DNA of 47,346 nucleotides from the NCBI GenBank assembly GCA_016284175.1, contig JAEEOJ010000093.1, forward strand, positions 1-47,346, written 5' to 3'. Below are positions 27,904-37,281 of this stretch, piece by piece. The translations under genes and the position numbers were made by a program. Positions within the stretch are counted from its first letter, which is position 1, and every line of letters begins with the position of its first letter. This DNA is from Lachnospiraceae bacterium. GTDB taxonomy: Bacteria > Bacillota > Clostridia > Lachnospirales > Lachnospiraceae. The notes beneath the pieces are model-generated. The model saw only the letters and a program-made list of their open reading frames with translations. It ran no database searches and had not been told where the DNA came from.

Positions 27904-28596
27904 ATGTACAACATTTTAATTTGTGATGATGAGAAAGATATCGTAAATGCGCTGAAGATTTATTTATCATCCCCTGATTTAAACTTTTACGAAGCCGAAA
28001 ACGGAGCAGAGGCACTAAACATTTTAAAATCCAACGAAATTCACCTGGTTATACTTGACATAATGATGCCTGTAATGAACGGAATAGAGGCACTTTCCAA
28101 GATTCGACAATTCAGTAATATTCCGGTAATAATGCTCTCGGCCAAAAGCGAAGATACAGATAAAATTCTCGGGCTTAACGTAGGAGCCGATGATTACATC
28201 ACAAAACCCTTTAATCCGATAGAAGTCAATGCGAGAGTACGTTCGGCTTTAAGAAGATACTTCGATTTCGGAGGAAAGGTTAAAACGGAAAGCATGTATA
28301 CTGTAGGAGGCGTTACACTCGATGACTCTACTAAAACCGTAACTGCTGACAATGAAGAGGTAACGCTTACTCCCAAAGAATTTGATATATTGAAAATGCT
28401 TATGCAGTCACCCGGAAGGGTATTTTCACCCAAAGAAATTTACGAGAAAAACTGGGAAGAGAGCATGATGCCCGGGTGCGAAAAAACAGTTGCGGTTCAT
28501 ATAAGACATATTAGAGAAAAGATTGAAATCAATCCCAACGAACCGAGATACTTAAAGGTTATCTGGGGACAGGGATACAAAATCGAGGGACAGTAA
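27904..28596 (+). CDS. OmpR/PhoB-family response regulator
   Basis: The 230-residue regulator has a receiver domain (residues 1-115) with acidic pocket D8/D9, phosphoacceptor D52 in VILDIMMPVMNG and Lys in DDYITKPFNP, and a winged-helix DNA-binding domain (about 135-230) with LTPKEFDILKMLMQSPGRVFS and VAVHIRHIREKIE. It resembles VanR/YycF-type regulators. I chose ATG 27904 (GGGAG nine bases upstream; the protein then starts MYNILICDDE). An in-frame ATG at 27880 with AGGA would add eight residues. The partner kinase starts nine bases after the stop codon. Confidence 0.93.
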   Translation: MYNILICDDEKDIVNALKIYLSSPDLNFYEAENGAEALNILKSNEIHLVILDIMMPVMNGIEALSKIRQFSNIPVIMLSAKSEDTDKILGLNVGADDYITKPFNPIEVNARVRSALRRYFDFGGKVKTESMYTVGGVTLDDSTKTVTADNEEVTLTPKEFDILKMLMQSPGRVFSPKEIYEKNWEESMMPGCEKTVAVHIRHIREKIEINPNEPRYLKVIWGQGYKIEGQ

Positions 28597-28605
28597 GGAT
28601 AGGAT

Positions 28606-30567
28606 ATGAACGAAGAAAACATTATTGAAACAGAAACCATAAAAGAAAAAAACATAGATAAAAAAGTAAAAAAATACTGGCTTGCACATCCCGTGGCAAA
28701 AGTGCTTTTATTCGCAGCAAGCGCCGGTGCACTGGCAGTACTTTTGTTTTGTATAGCGGTAATACTTGATATCGGACAGAACGGATTGTACAGACCCGAA
28801 AATGCACTTGAACGTACTTTGGAAGAGCACTTTGAGGATAACGCCGAAAGAAATGTCAGAACGGTCAAAAATTATCTTTCCATGGATATGAAAGAAGATG
28901 CGGATTATTTCCTTAAGGAAAGAAATATTGCAGCACTTATTTTAACACCTCTTTCCAGCCAGACGGAGATTTACAGATACTCTTATTTCAGGGAACCTTA
29001 TTCTGCGGATCAGGTTCCGACGAAATATGTTTACAAAGGCGTTGATGAAGGCATTGAATGGAGCGTTTATCTTCTACCTGATTTAAATGCGGAGGATGAT
29101 GCATATAAAAGTAATTTGACACGTTTCAGTCTTGAATACCAATTCCGTATCTGGGTGTTGGTCGGGAGCGTTGTCAGCGCCATTTTGTTACTTGTATTTT
29201 CAGCTTTATTCATAAGCGTAATAGGACGTTCTTATGAGGACGGAGAAGTAAAAGAGAGTTTCTTTACCAAGATTCCTTTCGATATAGCAGCATTACTGTT
29301 CATCTTTGTCGAAATCTGTTTATTTGGTGTTGCGGTTTCATGTGATGATGCTGAGGGTGAGGTAATTTCGTTAAGTCTCTTCATCCTTTTGTTCATAATA
29401 GCTTTTATCAATTTCGTACACAGAGTAAAACTTAAGAATATTTTTAAAAGCACTTTGTGCTATAAGATACTCGCTTTGTTTGCAAAAATGAACTTAAAGA
29501 TTTCGGTTATCTGGAAGGCAATTCTGATAGGTGCCGTAATACTTATAGTGGAACTGTTCGGATCGATATGTATAGCGGGAATGGTTGGGGAACCGGCTGT
29601 AATTTTCCTCCTCTTTCTTGCAATTATGTTTGAAAAATCCATTATTTATCCGATTGCTTTATACATAGTTCTTATGATACGTCAGCTCTTTTATGCGGGT
29701 GAAAAACTTGCTGAAGGCGATACGGATTATAAGATTAACTTAGCAGGTTTCTTTGGCATCTACAAAAAACATGCCGAGAATCTTAACAATCTTTCAGGTT
29801 CTGTAAATAATGCCGTTGAAGAAAGAATGAAGAGCGAGAGAATGAAGACCGAACTTATCACCAATGTTTCTCACGATCTTAAAACTCCGCTTACATCAGT
29901 AATAAATTATTCGGACTTAATCAATACCGAGGCAGCATCATTTGATGAGAATACCGATGCAGCCGAAAGCATGGGAAAGATAAGCGAATACTCGGAAGTA
30001 TTAAACAGACAGTCCAACAAATTAAAACGTCTTTTGGACGATCTTGTTGAAGTGTCAAAGGCCAGCAGTGGAAACATCGAACTTATTATGGAAAAGCTTG
30101 ATGTGGGAACAATTATTTCCCAGGCACTCGGTGAGTACGAGGAAAGATTCGAGGAAAAGAATCTCGAAACAATTGCCGCTATTCCGGAAGAAAGTCTTTA
30201 CATAAAAGCCGACAGCAGAAAACTCTGGAGAGTGGTGGATAATCTTTTGCAGAATATTTACAAATATTCACTTCCTTCAACACGGGTTTTCGTTGAAGCA
30301 AAAGAAACAGATGGCAAAATAAATATTATATTTAAAAACACATCCAGAGACATCATTACGATTTCTCCGGATGAACTGACCGAAAGATTCACAAGAAACG
30401 ATGAATCCAGACATCAGGAAGGAAACGGTTTGGGCCTTGCGATTGCAAAGACCATGACCGAAGCCATGAAGGGTAAATTTAAAATAGATGTTGACGGAGA
30501 TTTATTTAAAGTCACTCTTACTTTTGATAAAGAAAGCGAGCCCGTTGAGGAAGTCGCAGTTTTATAA
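28606..30567 (+). CDS. Membrane sensor histidine kinase
   Basis: The 653-residue kinase has a first helix at about residues 32-54, an external segment of about 130 residues, and then a block of five or six helices (about 183-360), more than most sensors, which suggests sensing in or near the membrane. The phosphorylated His is H423 in NVSHDLKTPLTSVINYSD. N box (VVDNLLQNIYKYS) and G2 box (EGNGLGLAIAKT) are intact; the G1 region is weakly conserved (FKNTSRDIITISPDEL) where DxGxG is usual. It surely phosphorylates the regulator encoded just before. The stimulus is unknown. Confidence 0.92.
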   Translation: MNEENIIETETIKEKNIDKKVKKYWLAHPVAKVLLFAASAGALAVLLFCIAVILDIGQNGLYRPENALERTLEEHFEDNAERNVRTVKNYLSMDMKEDADYFLKERNIAALILTPLSSQTEIYRYSYFREPYSADQVPTKYVYKGVDEGIEWSVYLLPDLNAEDDAYKSNLTRFSLEYQFRIWVLVGSVVSAILLLVFSALFISVIGRSYEDGEVKESFFTKIPFDIAALLFIFVEICLFGVAVSCDDAEGEVISLSLFILLFIIAFINFVHRVKLKNIFKSTLCYKILALFAKMNLKISVIWKAILIGAVILIVELFGSICIAGMVGEPAVIFLLFLAIMFEKSIIYPIALYIVLMIRQLFYAGEKLAEGDTDYKINLAGFFGIYKKHAENLNNLSGSVNNAVEERMKSERMKTELITNVSHDLKTPLTSVINYSDLINTEAASFDENTDAAESMGKISEYSEVLNRQSNKLKRLLDDLVEVSKASSGNIELIMEKLDVGTIISQALGEYEERFEEKNLETIAAIPEESLYIKADSRKLWRVVDNLLQNIYKYSLPSTRVFVEAKETDGKINIIFKNTSRDIITISPDELTERFTRNDESRHQEGNGLGLAIAKTMTEAMKGKFKIDVDGDLFKVTLTFDKESEPVEEVAVL

Positions 30568-30648
30568 ACACAAAATTTAAAATACTTTAAGGAGAGTGAT
30601 GCCTATATAAAATAACCTTCCGAATCGAAAATTAAAATGTTGCTTTTG

Positions 30649-30680
30649 AGGATTGTCCTGCGCGGGGCAATCCTTTTTCA
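30649..30680 (+). terminator. Intrinsic terminator after the kinase gene
   Basis: AGGATTGTCC (30649-30658) pairs with GGGCAATCCT (30665-30674), one wobble, followed by T's. It ends the two-component operon. Confidence 0.85.
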
Positions 30681-30772
30681 TGTTCCGGGTTATTTATTCG
30701 TAAAAAGCAATTTAAATGCTGTATTTTACCGACCTTGTGTAATTGAATAATCATAAAGTCCGATTCTGATAT

Positions 30773-30829
30773 CTGACAGAGATATTATTTTATGATATAA
30801 TAATTTTCGAAAGCAGAAAATCTGCTTTC
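30773..30829 (+). promoter_or_regulatory. Sigma-A promoter followed by a 5'-terminal hairpin
   Basis: CTGACA (30773-30778), a 17-base spacer and TATAAT (30796-30801) place +1 near 30808. A perfect inverted repeat starts right there: GAAAGCAGA (30809-30817), AAA, TCTGCTTTC (30821-30829). In the RNA this is a 9-bp hairpin with a short loop at the 5' end, which could protect the transcript from 5' decay; it could also be an operator. Confidence 0.75.
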
Positions 30830-30863
30830 TGATAAGGGGATTTATTTTTTAGGAGGAAATGTC

Positions 30864-31547
30864 ATGTTTGAAAATTACCCGAATTACGATTCCATTAATT
30901 CTGACAGAGAACGCGAAGATAAGCTGATGCAGGATAAAAGAGAGCGTTGTCATAAGAACGGAAAACTCTACCTTATTTTTTCGTTTCTTTCGGTTCTCGG
31001 TACACCGTCTATTTTTGTACTGGCAATTATCGGCGCTGTAGTTGCGGTTCTTCTTAATTCGAAGGGTGCTGAAAATCTTGTTGTTGGATTGCTTGGTGTT
31101 ATCGCACTGGCTATCGGTGTTGCAATCGCCGTTATTATGTTCCTTCTCGGCAGAGATGAAAGCTGTTTTAAAGCAGCAGGAATTGCTTATATTTTGCTTA
31201 CTTTGTTTGATACTGTCGCAGAGTTCCTGCCTGAAGGATTCCTTCAGTCGATTGTTAAGATCTTAGCCTTAATAGCAGGACTGTTTTATCTGTTCGAGTT
31301 TATTAACGGTTCTGTTAACATACTTGCAGGTGTCGACAATTATCTTTCATCCACTTGGGAGACGTTCAGAAAAGTTATAATATATCTTTTTATAGGACTT
31401 GTTGCATGTGTTATTCTCTGCTTTATTCCTATCATTCAGATAATTGCAATAATAGCGCTTGTTATCGCTGCAATAGGAGCTTTCGGTATATTAATCTGGG
31501 AATATGTTCTCATGTTTAAGACAGCTATTGCTCTTAAAAATTTCTAA
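30864..31547 (+). CDS. Multi-pass membrane protein of unknown function
   Basis: I do not recognise this 227-residue protein. Its first 33 residues are charged and cytoplasmic. About six hydrophobic helices follow (roughly 34-62, 70-95, 103-120, 128-150, 168-190 and 193-218). The charge pattern suggests an integral inner-membrane protein without a sizeable soluble domain. It has its own promoter with a 5' hairpin, AGGAGGAAATGTC as ribosome binding site, and is followed after 16 bases by recU, so it may be the first gene of the recU-prmA-rsmE run. Confidence 0.7.
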   Translation: MFENYPNYDSINSDREREDKLMQDKRERCHKNGKLYLIFSFLSVLGTPSIFVLAIIGAVVAVLLNSKGAENLVVGLLGVIALAIGVAIAVIMFLLGRDESCFKAAGIAYILLTLFDTVAEFLPEGFLQSIVKILALIAGLFYLFEFINGSVNILAGVDNYLSSTWETFRKVIIYLFIGLVACVILCFIPIIQIIAIIALVIAAIGAFGILIWEYVLMFKTAIALKNF

Positions 31548-31563
31548 ATAAGTCAGGTAAATA

Positions 31564-32097
31564 ATGGCAACTTGGAAATCAAGAGGTTTAAGAGGTTCCG
31601 CACTCGAGGAACTGATAAACCGTACAAATGAAAAATACAGAGATGAAGGTCTGGCGCTCATTCAGAAAATACCGACGCCGATCACGCCGATAGAAATCGA
31701 TCAGAGCACCAGACACATCACTCTTGCATATTTTGATCAGAAAAGTACCGTCGACTATATCGGCGCCGTTCAGGGAATTCCCGTGTGCTTTGATGCAAAG
31801 GAAAGTGCAAGCGAAACATTCTCGCTTCAGAATATTCACGAGCATCAGTACAAATTCATGGAAGACTTTGAGGCGCAGGGAGGCGTTGCTTTTTTTCTGA
31901 TTTATTACACCTCGATAGACGAACTCTATTATCTTCCGTTTGAATATTTAAAGATATTCTGGCAGAGAGCAAAAGAAGGCGGAAGAAAGAGCTTCAGACA
32001 CGACGAATTAAATCCCGCATATATTATTCCGAGGGATTCGGATGTGTTTGTACCCTACCTTGAGACATTAAAAATCGATCTTGCGGACAGAGAATAA
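31564..32097 (+). CDS. recU: Holliday junction resolvase RecU
   Basis: RecU cuts four-way DNA junctions in Gram-positive recombination and chromosome segregation. The 177-residue protein shows the nuclease core: D64 in STVDYIGAVQG and D77/K79 in VCFDAKES (the usual motif has Glu in place of D77), followed by HEHQYKFMEDFEAQGGVAFFLIYY. It begins near GLRGSALEELINRTN and so lacks the N-terminal extension present in the longer Bacillus protein. A pbp gene often adjoins recU; it does not here. Confidence 0.92.
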   Translation: MATWKSRGLRGSALEELINRTNEKYRDEGLALIQKIPTPITPIEIDQSTRHITLAYFDQKSTVDYIGAVQGIPVCFDAKESASETFSLQNIHEHQYKFMEDFEAQGGVAFFLIYYTSIDELYYLPFEYLKIFWQRAKEGGRKSFRHDELNPAYIIPRDSDVFVPYLETLKIDLADRE

Positions 32098-32118
32098 ATT
32101 TAAAGGATCATAAAAGAA

Positions 32119-33081
32119 ATGAAATGGCACAAAATCACAATTAAAACTATTACGGATGCTGAAGATATCATTATCTGCTACATGGAAGACATAGGTCTTG
32201 AAGGTGCGCAGATAGAAGATAAAATTCCTCTGACACCGCTTGAAAAAGAAAAGATGTTTGTAGATATTCCGCCTGTAAGTGAAGAAGATGACGGAATCGC
32301 GTATCTTAATTTCTTTGTCGAAGACGAAGAAGGTTTAAACATTGACGAGATAGTTGAAAACGTTAAGACCGAGCTTGAGGCAATCAGAGATTTTACCGAT
32401 ATCGGCGAAGGAAGCGTAATGCTTTCGGAAACCGAGGATTTGGACTGGATTAACAACTGGAAAAAGTATTTCCATCAGTTTTACATCGACGATCTTCTTG
32501 TAATTCCTTCATGGGAGGAAATTGAAAATCCCGAGCATACAGGCAAGATTTTACATATCGATCCCGGAACGGCATTCGGTACTGGTGCGCACGAAACCAC
32601 ACAGCTTTGCATCAGACAGATTAAAAAGTTTGTCAACGAGAATACCGAAATTCTCGACGTCGGATGTGGCAGCGGAATCTTAGGAATCGTAGCGCTTATG
32701 TACGGCGCAAAACATGCCAAGGGAACGGACCTTGATCCCTGCGCAATCGATGCTTCGGCAGAGAACCTTGCGAACAACGGAATATCTCCCGAAGACTTCG
32801 AAATCATTATCGGTAATATCATAAGCGACAAGGAAGTTCAGGACTGGGCCGGCTATGAAAAATACGATATAGTCGTTGCAAACATTTTACATAACGTTTT
32901 GGATGTTTTAACGCCCGTTATTTTGCATCAATTGAAGCCGGGCGGTATTTATATCACCTCGGGCATTATCGATGAAAAAGAGGGCTTTATGCTTGATGTA
33001 ATGAAGCGTGACGGTCTCGAGGTACTCGATGTCACAAGACAGGGCGAATGGGTAAGCATAACTGCAAGAAAGCCGGAATAA
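32119..33081 (+). CDS. prmA: Ribosomal protein L11 methyltransferase PrmA
   Basis: PrmA methylates lysines and the N-terminus of L11 using S-adenosylmethionine. The 320-residue protein has the L11-recognition N-terminal domain and a Rossmann methyltransferase domain with ILDVGCGSGILGIVAL, the preceding DPGTAFGTGAHETTQLC and the substrate-site VVANILHNVL. Two bases separate it from rsmE, the normal partner in Firmicutes. Confidence 0.96.
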   Translation: MKWHKITIKTITDAEDIIICYMEDIGLEGAQIEDKIPLTPLEKEKMFVDIPPVSEEDDGIAYLNFFVEDEEGLNIDEIVENVKTELEAIRDFTDIGEGSVMLSETEDLDWINNWKKYFHQFYIDDLLVIPSWEEIENPEHTGKILHIDPGTAFGTGAHETTQLCIRQIKKFVNENTEILDVGCGSGILGIVALMYGAKHAKGTDLDPCAIDASAENLANNGISPEDFEIIIGNIISDKEVQDWAGYEKYDIVVANILHNVLDVLTPVILHQLKPGGIYITSGIIDEKEGFMLDVMKRDGLEVLDVTRQGEWVSITARKPE

Positions 33082-33082
33082 A

Positions 33083-33829
33083 ATGTATCATTTCTTTGTG
33101 GATAAAAGTAATATAATCGACAAGACTGTTATCATCGAAGGACAGGATTTTAATCACATCAAAAATGTTCTTCGTATGCGTGAGGGCGAAGAGATTTCCG
33201 TAGGAAACGGTGAAGACGAAAACGAATACAGATGTGCGATTGAGCGCTTTGAAGATGACAGGGTAATCTGTAAACTTCTTTTCATAAAAGAAGCAAACGT
33301 TGAACTTCCTTCAAAGGTAATCCTCTATCAATGTCTTCCGAAAGCCGACAAAATGGAAATGATTATCCAGAAATGCGTTGAGCTTGGAGTAAGCGAGATA
33401 ATCCCCGTGGCATCCAAGAGATGCGTGGTTAAGCTCGATGATAAAAAAGCCTCTTCAAAAATCACCAGATGGCAGGCAATCGCTGAGGCCGCAGGCAAGC
33501 AGAGCAAAAGGGCATATGTACCGCTTATTGGACAGGTTATTTCTTTTAAGGATGCCGTCAAAGATTCTGCCAGAGCCGACGTTAAACTTATTCCTTATGA
33601 ACTTGCCGAAGGAATGGAAACTACCAAAGAGGCATTTGACACCATAAAAGAAGGCAAAACAATTGCAGTCTTCATCGGGCCGGAGGGCGGATTCGACGAG
33701 AGTGAAATCGACGAAGCTGTAAATTCCGGTATAAAACCAATCTCTCTGGGCAGACGTATCCTTCGCACCGAGACAGCAGGCATGACCGTTCTGGCCTGGA
33801 TCGGATATAAACTTGAAGTAAATCGCTAA
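33083..33829 (+). CDS. rsmE: 16S rRNA m3U1498 methyltransferase RsmE
   Basis: RsmE methylates N3 of U1498 in 16S rRNA. The 248-residue SPOUT-family protein has the N-terminal PUA-like part (GQDFNHIKNVLRMREGEEI) and the knotted SAM site with IAVFIGPEGGFDESEI and LGRRILRTETAGMTVLA. Length and partner gene are standard. A terminator overlaps the stop codon. Confidence 0.97.
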   Translation: MYHFFVDKSNIIDKTVIIEGQDFNHIKNVLRMREGEEISVGNGEDENEYRCAIERFEDDRVICKLLFIKEANVELPSKVILYQCLPKADKMEMIIQKCVELGVSEIIPVASKRCVVKLDDKKASSKITRWQAIAEAAGKQSKRAYVPLIGQVISFKDAVKDSARADVKLIPYELAEGMETTKEAFDTIKEGKTIAVFIGPEGGFDESEIDEAVNSGIKPISLGRRILRTETAGMTVLAWIGYKLEVNR

Positions 33830-33858
33830 ATCCCACCGGGTGACCGGTGGGATTTTTT
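33828..33858 (+). terminator. Intrinsic terminator after rsmE
   Basis: AAATCCCACCGG (33828-33839) pairs perfectly with CCGGTGGGATTT (33844-33855) around a GTGA loop, followed by T's. The stem begins within the rsmE stop codon. Confidence 0.95.
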
Positions 33859-33870
33859 AGATTTATTTAA

Positions 33871-33899
33871 TGGAAAAATAAGCGCTCTTATGGTATTAT
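33871..33899 (+). promoter_or_regulatory. Extended -10 promoter of the cysteine desulfurase gene
   Basis: TGGAAA (33871-33876), a 17-base spacer and TATTAT (33894-33899) preceded by TGG, i.e. an extended -10. The -35 is weak. Expected +1 is near 33906. Confidence 0.55.
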
Positions 33900-33931
33900 T
33901 TTTGTGGAAATCTGAAAAGGAAATTTAAGTC

Positions 33932-35086
33932 ATGGAATGTTATCTTGACAATTCGGCCACCACGAAAGCTTTTGATGAAGTCATCGAAGCCGTGAAGGCA
34001 GAAATGAGCGAATATTACGGCAACCCTTCAAGCATGCATATAAAGGGTTTTGAAGCCGAGAAAAAAATAAAAGAAACGACTAAAATTATCGCTTCCACAC
34101 TTAAGTGCGACGAGAGCGAAATTATTTATACATCGGGCGGTACCGAGGCCGACAATATGGCGCTAATCGGTATTGCCAGAGCTTATAAAAGAAGCGGAAA
34201 ACATATCATTACTTCTTCAATAGAGCACGCCGCAGTACTTCAAAGCGCAGAGTTTCTAAAAGAAGAAGGCTATGAAATAACATATCTTTCAACCGATTCA
34301 AAAGGCGTCGTAAATCTCGAGGAACTGGAAAATGCGATCAGGGAAGATACGATTCTTGTTTCCGTAATGGGCGTTAACAACGAGATAGGAACCGTTGAAC
34401 CGATTGAGAAGATTTCCGAAATCATCAAAAAGAAAAATCCCAATACCCTTTTCCATGTTGATGCCGTTCAGGCATACGGAAAGATTAAGCTAACACCTAA
34501 GAAAATGGGCATTGATTTACTTTCGGTCAGCGGCCATAAGATCCACGGTCCAAAGGGTATCGGTTTTCTTTATGTGTCTTACAAGGTTAAGATTAAACCG
34601 ATTATTTTCGGCGGTGGTCAGCAGAAGAATATGCGTAGCGGAACCGAAAATGTATGCGGTATCATGGGACTCGGTGCAGCGGTTAAAAGAATCTTCGATA
34701 ATTTCGATGAAGATACCGCACGCATGAGGGAACTTCGCGAATACATGATTAAAGGCCTTAAGGAATGTGAAGGCGTTACAATAAACGGTGCGGACGAAGA
34801 AGGCAGTGCTCCTCACATTGTCAGTGCATCGGTAAAAGGCGTAAGAGCGGAAGTGCTTCTTCATTCTCTTGAAGAGAAGGGTATTTATATTTCTTCGGGC
34901 AGCGCATGCGCATCCAACAAACCTGCGGTTTCTGCCACATTAAAGGCTATCGGCGTGGACAAGGACCTTTTAGATTCGACCGTAAGATTCAGTTTTTCAG
35001 TTTTAACCACAAAAGACGAGATAGATTATGCACTTGAAAACTTCAAAGAAACGATAGAGAAATTAAGACTTTACGTAAGACGTTAA
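33932..35086 (+). CDS. Cysteine desulfurase (NifS/IscS family)
   Basis: The enzyme takes sulfur from cysteine as a persulfide and passes it on. The 384-residue PLP protein has K203 in VSGHKIHGPKGIGF as the cofactor lysine, HVDAVQAYGK before it, and the active-site Cys C326 in SSGSACASNKPA, the short class I loop. In Firmicutes a cysteine desulfurase beside thiI supplies sulfur for 4-thiouridine (NifZ-type). Here ThiI is encoded 3 kb downstream, after two signalling genes, so the same role is likely but not proven; Fe-S cluster work is the alternative. Confidence 0.92.
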   Translation: MECYLDNSATTKAFDEVIEAVKAEMSEYYGNPSSMHIKGFEAEKKIKETTKIIASTLKCDESEIIYTSGGTEADNMALIGIARAYKRSGKHIITSSIEHAAVLQSAEFLKEEGYEITYLSTDSKGVVNLEELENAIREDTILVSVMGVNNEIGTVEPIEKISEIIKKKNPNTLFHVDAVQAYGKIKLTPKKMGIDLLSVSGHKIHGPKGIGFLYVSYKVKIKPIIFGGGQQKNMRSGTENVCGIMGLGAAVKRIFDNFDEDTARMRELREYMIKGLKECEGVTINGADEEGSAPHIVSASVKGVRAEVLLHSLEEKGIYISSGSACASNKPAVSATLKAIGVDKDLLDSTVRFSFSVLTTKDEIDYALENFKETIEKLRLYVRR

Positions 35087-35096
35087 AGGAGAGCGA

Positions 35097-37223
35097 ATGT
35101 TACCTTTTTCCACCACTATGGTACTTAGTTTAATCGAATTTTTCTGCGTGGTTGTACTCCACGTAATATATGCGTTCGGCCATTTCGGAATGGAAGAAAC
35201 GCTTCTTTCCGCTGTCGGTTTTATTCCGATTCTTTTAACGGTGCTTCTTTTCAGATTAGTCAAAAAAGAGTCGATTATTATCAGAGTTTTCTACATTTCG
35301 ATGCTTATCGCAAGTTATTTCATTGCATGGAAAATTCAGACGCTCGGTATGTTAATCATGGTTTATTTTGCCGGTGCATTAATGATTGCACTTCACTCTA
35401 ACCGGAAACTCATGCTCGAATACTCAATAGTGTCTGCTGTCATTTTAATAGCGATGGCGATTTTCCAGATGGATGCAATCGACAAAGTCTGCCCTTCACA
35501 GATCTATTACATTTACCTGATTCTCTATGCATTCGGTATGGTGACGCTTGTATTTATGGCGAGCGGTATAAAAAATTACAAACAGAAGATGGAAGAAAAA
35601 CAGGAAGAGGCACAGAACGCTCTCGAAGCAAAGAGCAACTTCCTTGCAAATATGTCCCACGAAATCAGAACTCCCATGAACGCCATCTGCGGTATGGCAC
35701 AGCTTCTGTCGGAGAGAGAATTAGGTGACGAAGAGACCGAATATGTCGAAACAATTCAGAAGTCCAGTGAGAGTCTTCTTTCCATCATCAACGAAATCCT
35801 CGACTTCTCCAAAATCGATTCCGGTAAGATGGAAATTAACGAAGAGGAGTATCATTTCAACTCCCTTATCCACGATGTTTTAAGTATCATCGAATTCAGA
35901 TTAAAAGATAAATCCGTCAAACTGATTACCGAGATTAATCCGAATATCCCGAGAATCATGATCGGTGACGAACTTCGTATAAGACAGATTTTAATTAACC
36001 TCTTAAACAACGCCGTAAACTTCACCCACCGAGGCAGCATTACATTAAAAATTGTATGGGTTCCCCAGGGAGTTGATAAAGGTGTTCTCGAAGTAGAGGT
36101 AAAAGATACAGGTATCGGTATTTCCGAGGAAAACATGGGCAAGCTCTTTAAAGCTTTCGGACAGATAGATACCAGAAAGAACAGAAACGTTGAAGGTACC
36201 GGCCTCGGACTTGCCATTTCCAAGAACTTACTTGAACTCATGGGCGGCGGAATCTGGGCAACCAGTACACCGGATTACGGTTCAACATTCAGTTTTTCAC
36301 TTCCTCAGAGAGTAAAGGACGGCAGACCTTCGAACTATAAAAACGATCACAATATCGTTGTCAGACAGAACGACGAATTTAAGATTTCCTTTAAGGCGCC
36401 TACTGCACGTGTAATGATTGTAGACGACAACAAGGTCAACCTTCTGGTTGCTTTTGAAATCATGAAAAGATTCGGCTTTGAAGCCACAACGATTGATAAC
36501 GGCTCCGAAGCATTTAACAGAATTGATGAACATCTTGTAACATACGATATGATTTTTATGGATCACATGATGCCTTTTATGGACGGTGTTGAAACAACCA
36601 TGAAAATCAGGGCTCTGGACTCACAGTATGCCAAGGAAATACCTATTATCGCACTTACCGCAAATGCTATAAAAGGTGTTGAAAAACAGTTCAAGGATGC
36701 GGGCATGAACGACTATCTTTCCAAGCCCATTCATGTCGATCAGTTGAACGATATCTTAAAGAGATGGCTTCCTCTTGAGAAGCAGATCCGTGTCGTAGAC
36801 GGCGAAGAAATGAAGCCCGTCCCGACCAGCAAGGAAAAGACCAAGGAACAGAGAGAAGAGGATATGCTTTTCTCATTAAAAGGCGTCAATTTCGAAAACG
36901 GTATCAGAAACTGCGGCGGAAACAGAAATGTTTACATACAGATTTTACGAACGTTTTCATCTTCCAATCTTCCTGCGGGACTTGAATCATATTACGAGGC
37001 TGCAGACTGGAGCAACTACGAAGTAATCGCACATTCTGCCAAAGGAGCGTGCAGAAACATCGGTGCCGATGATATCGCTGAAAAGGCCTATAAACTCGAG
37101 CTTGCGGGCAAAAATGCGGATGAAGCATTCATTAGGGCAAACCACAGAGAATTCCTTGACGAATACAAAGAACTGATCAGTTCAATCACCAAAGCGATTA
37201 TCGAAATGAACAAACATTCATAA
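35097..37223 (+). CDS. Hybrid histidine kinase with receiver and HPt domains
   Basis: The 708-residue protein has about six membrane helices (residues 1-155), a coiled coil, a HisKA domain with H188 in NMSHEIRTPMNAICGMAQ, an ATPase domain with NAVNFTHRG, VEVKDTGIGIS and GTGLGLAISKN, a receiver domain (about 435-555) with D489 in MIFMDHMMPFMDG, and a C-terminal HPt domain with H646 in VIAHSAKGACRNIG. It can thus run a complete His-Asp-His relay alone; the final receiver is probably another protein, and the LytTR regulator encoded next is the first candidate. The gene starts 10 bases after the desulfurase gene and ends at a terminator. Confidence 0.93.
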   Translation: MLPFSTTMVLSLIEFFCVVVLHVIYAFGHFGMEETLLSAVGFIPILLTVLLFRLVKKESIIIRVFYISMLIASYFIAWKIQTLGMLIMVYFAGALMIALHSNRKLMLEYSIVSAVILIAMAIFQMDAIDKVCPSQIYYIYLILYAFGMVTLVFMASGIKNYKQKMEEKQEEAQNALEAKSNFLANMSHEIRTPMNAICGMAQLLSERELGDEETEYVETIQKSSESLLSIINEILDFSKIDSGKMEINEEEYHFNSLIHDVLSIIEFRLKDKSVKLITEINPNIPRIMIGDELRIRQILINLLNNAVNFTHRGSITLKIVWVPQGVDKGVLEVEVKDTGIGISEENMGKLFKAFGQIDTRKNRNVEGTGLGLAISKNLLELMGGGIWATSTPDYGSTFSFSLPQRVKDGRPSNYKNDHNIVVRQNDEFKISFKAPTARVMIVDDNKVNLLVAFEIMKRFGFEATTIDNGSEAFNRIDEHLVTYDMIFMDHMMPFMDGVETTMKIRALDSQYAKEIPIIALTANAIKGVEKQFKDAGMNDYLSKPIHVDQLNDILKRWLPLEKQIRVVDGEEMKPVPTSKEKTKEQREEDMLFSLKGVNFENGIRNCGGNRNVYIQILRTFSSSNLPAGLESYYEAADWSNYEVIAHSAKGACRNIGADDIAEKAYKLELAGKNADEAFIRANHREFLDEYKELISSITKAIIEMNKHS

Positions 37224-37240
37224 ATGCGTTTCTAAAAAGC

Positions 37241-37281
37241 GCCCGAAAGGGCAACCGTCTTGTCAAAAGGCGGTTTTTTTA
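37241..37281 (+). terminator. Intrinsic terminator of the hybrid kinase gene
   Basis: A small GCCC/GGGC hairpin (37241-37252) is followed by AACCGTCTT (37253-37261) pairing with AAGGCGGTT (37267-37275) and a run of T's. The loop contains the -35 box of the next promoter. Confidence 0.85.
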
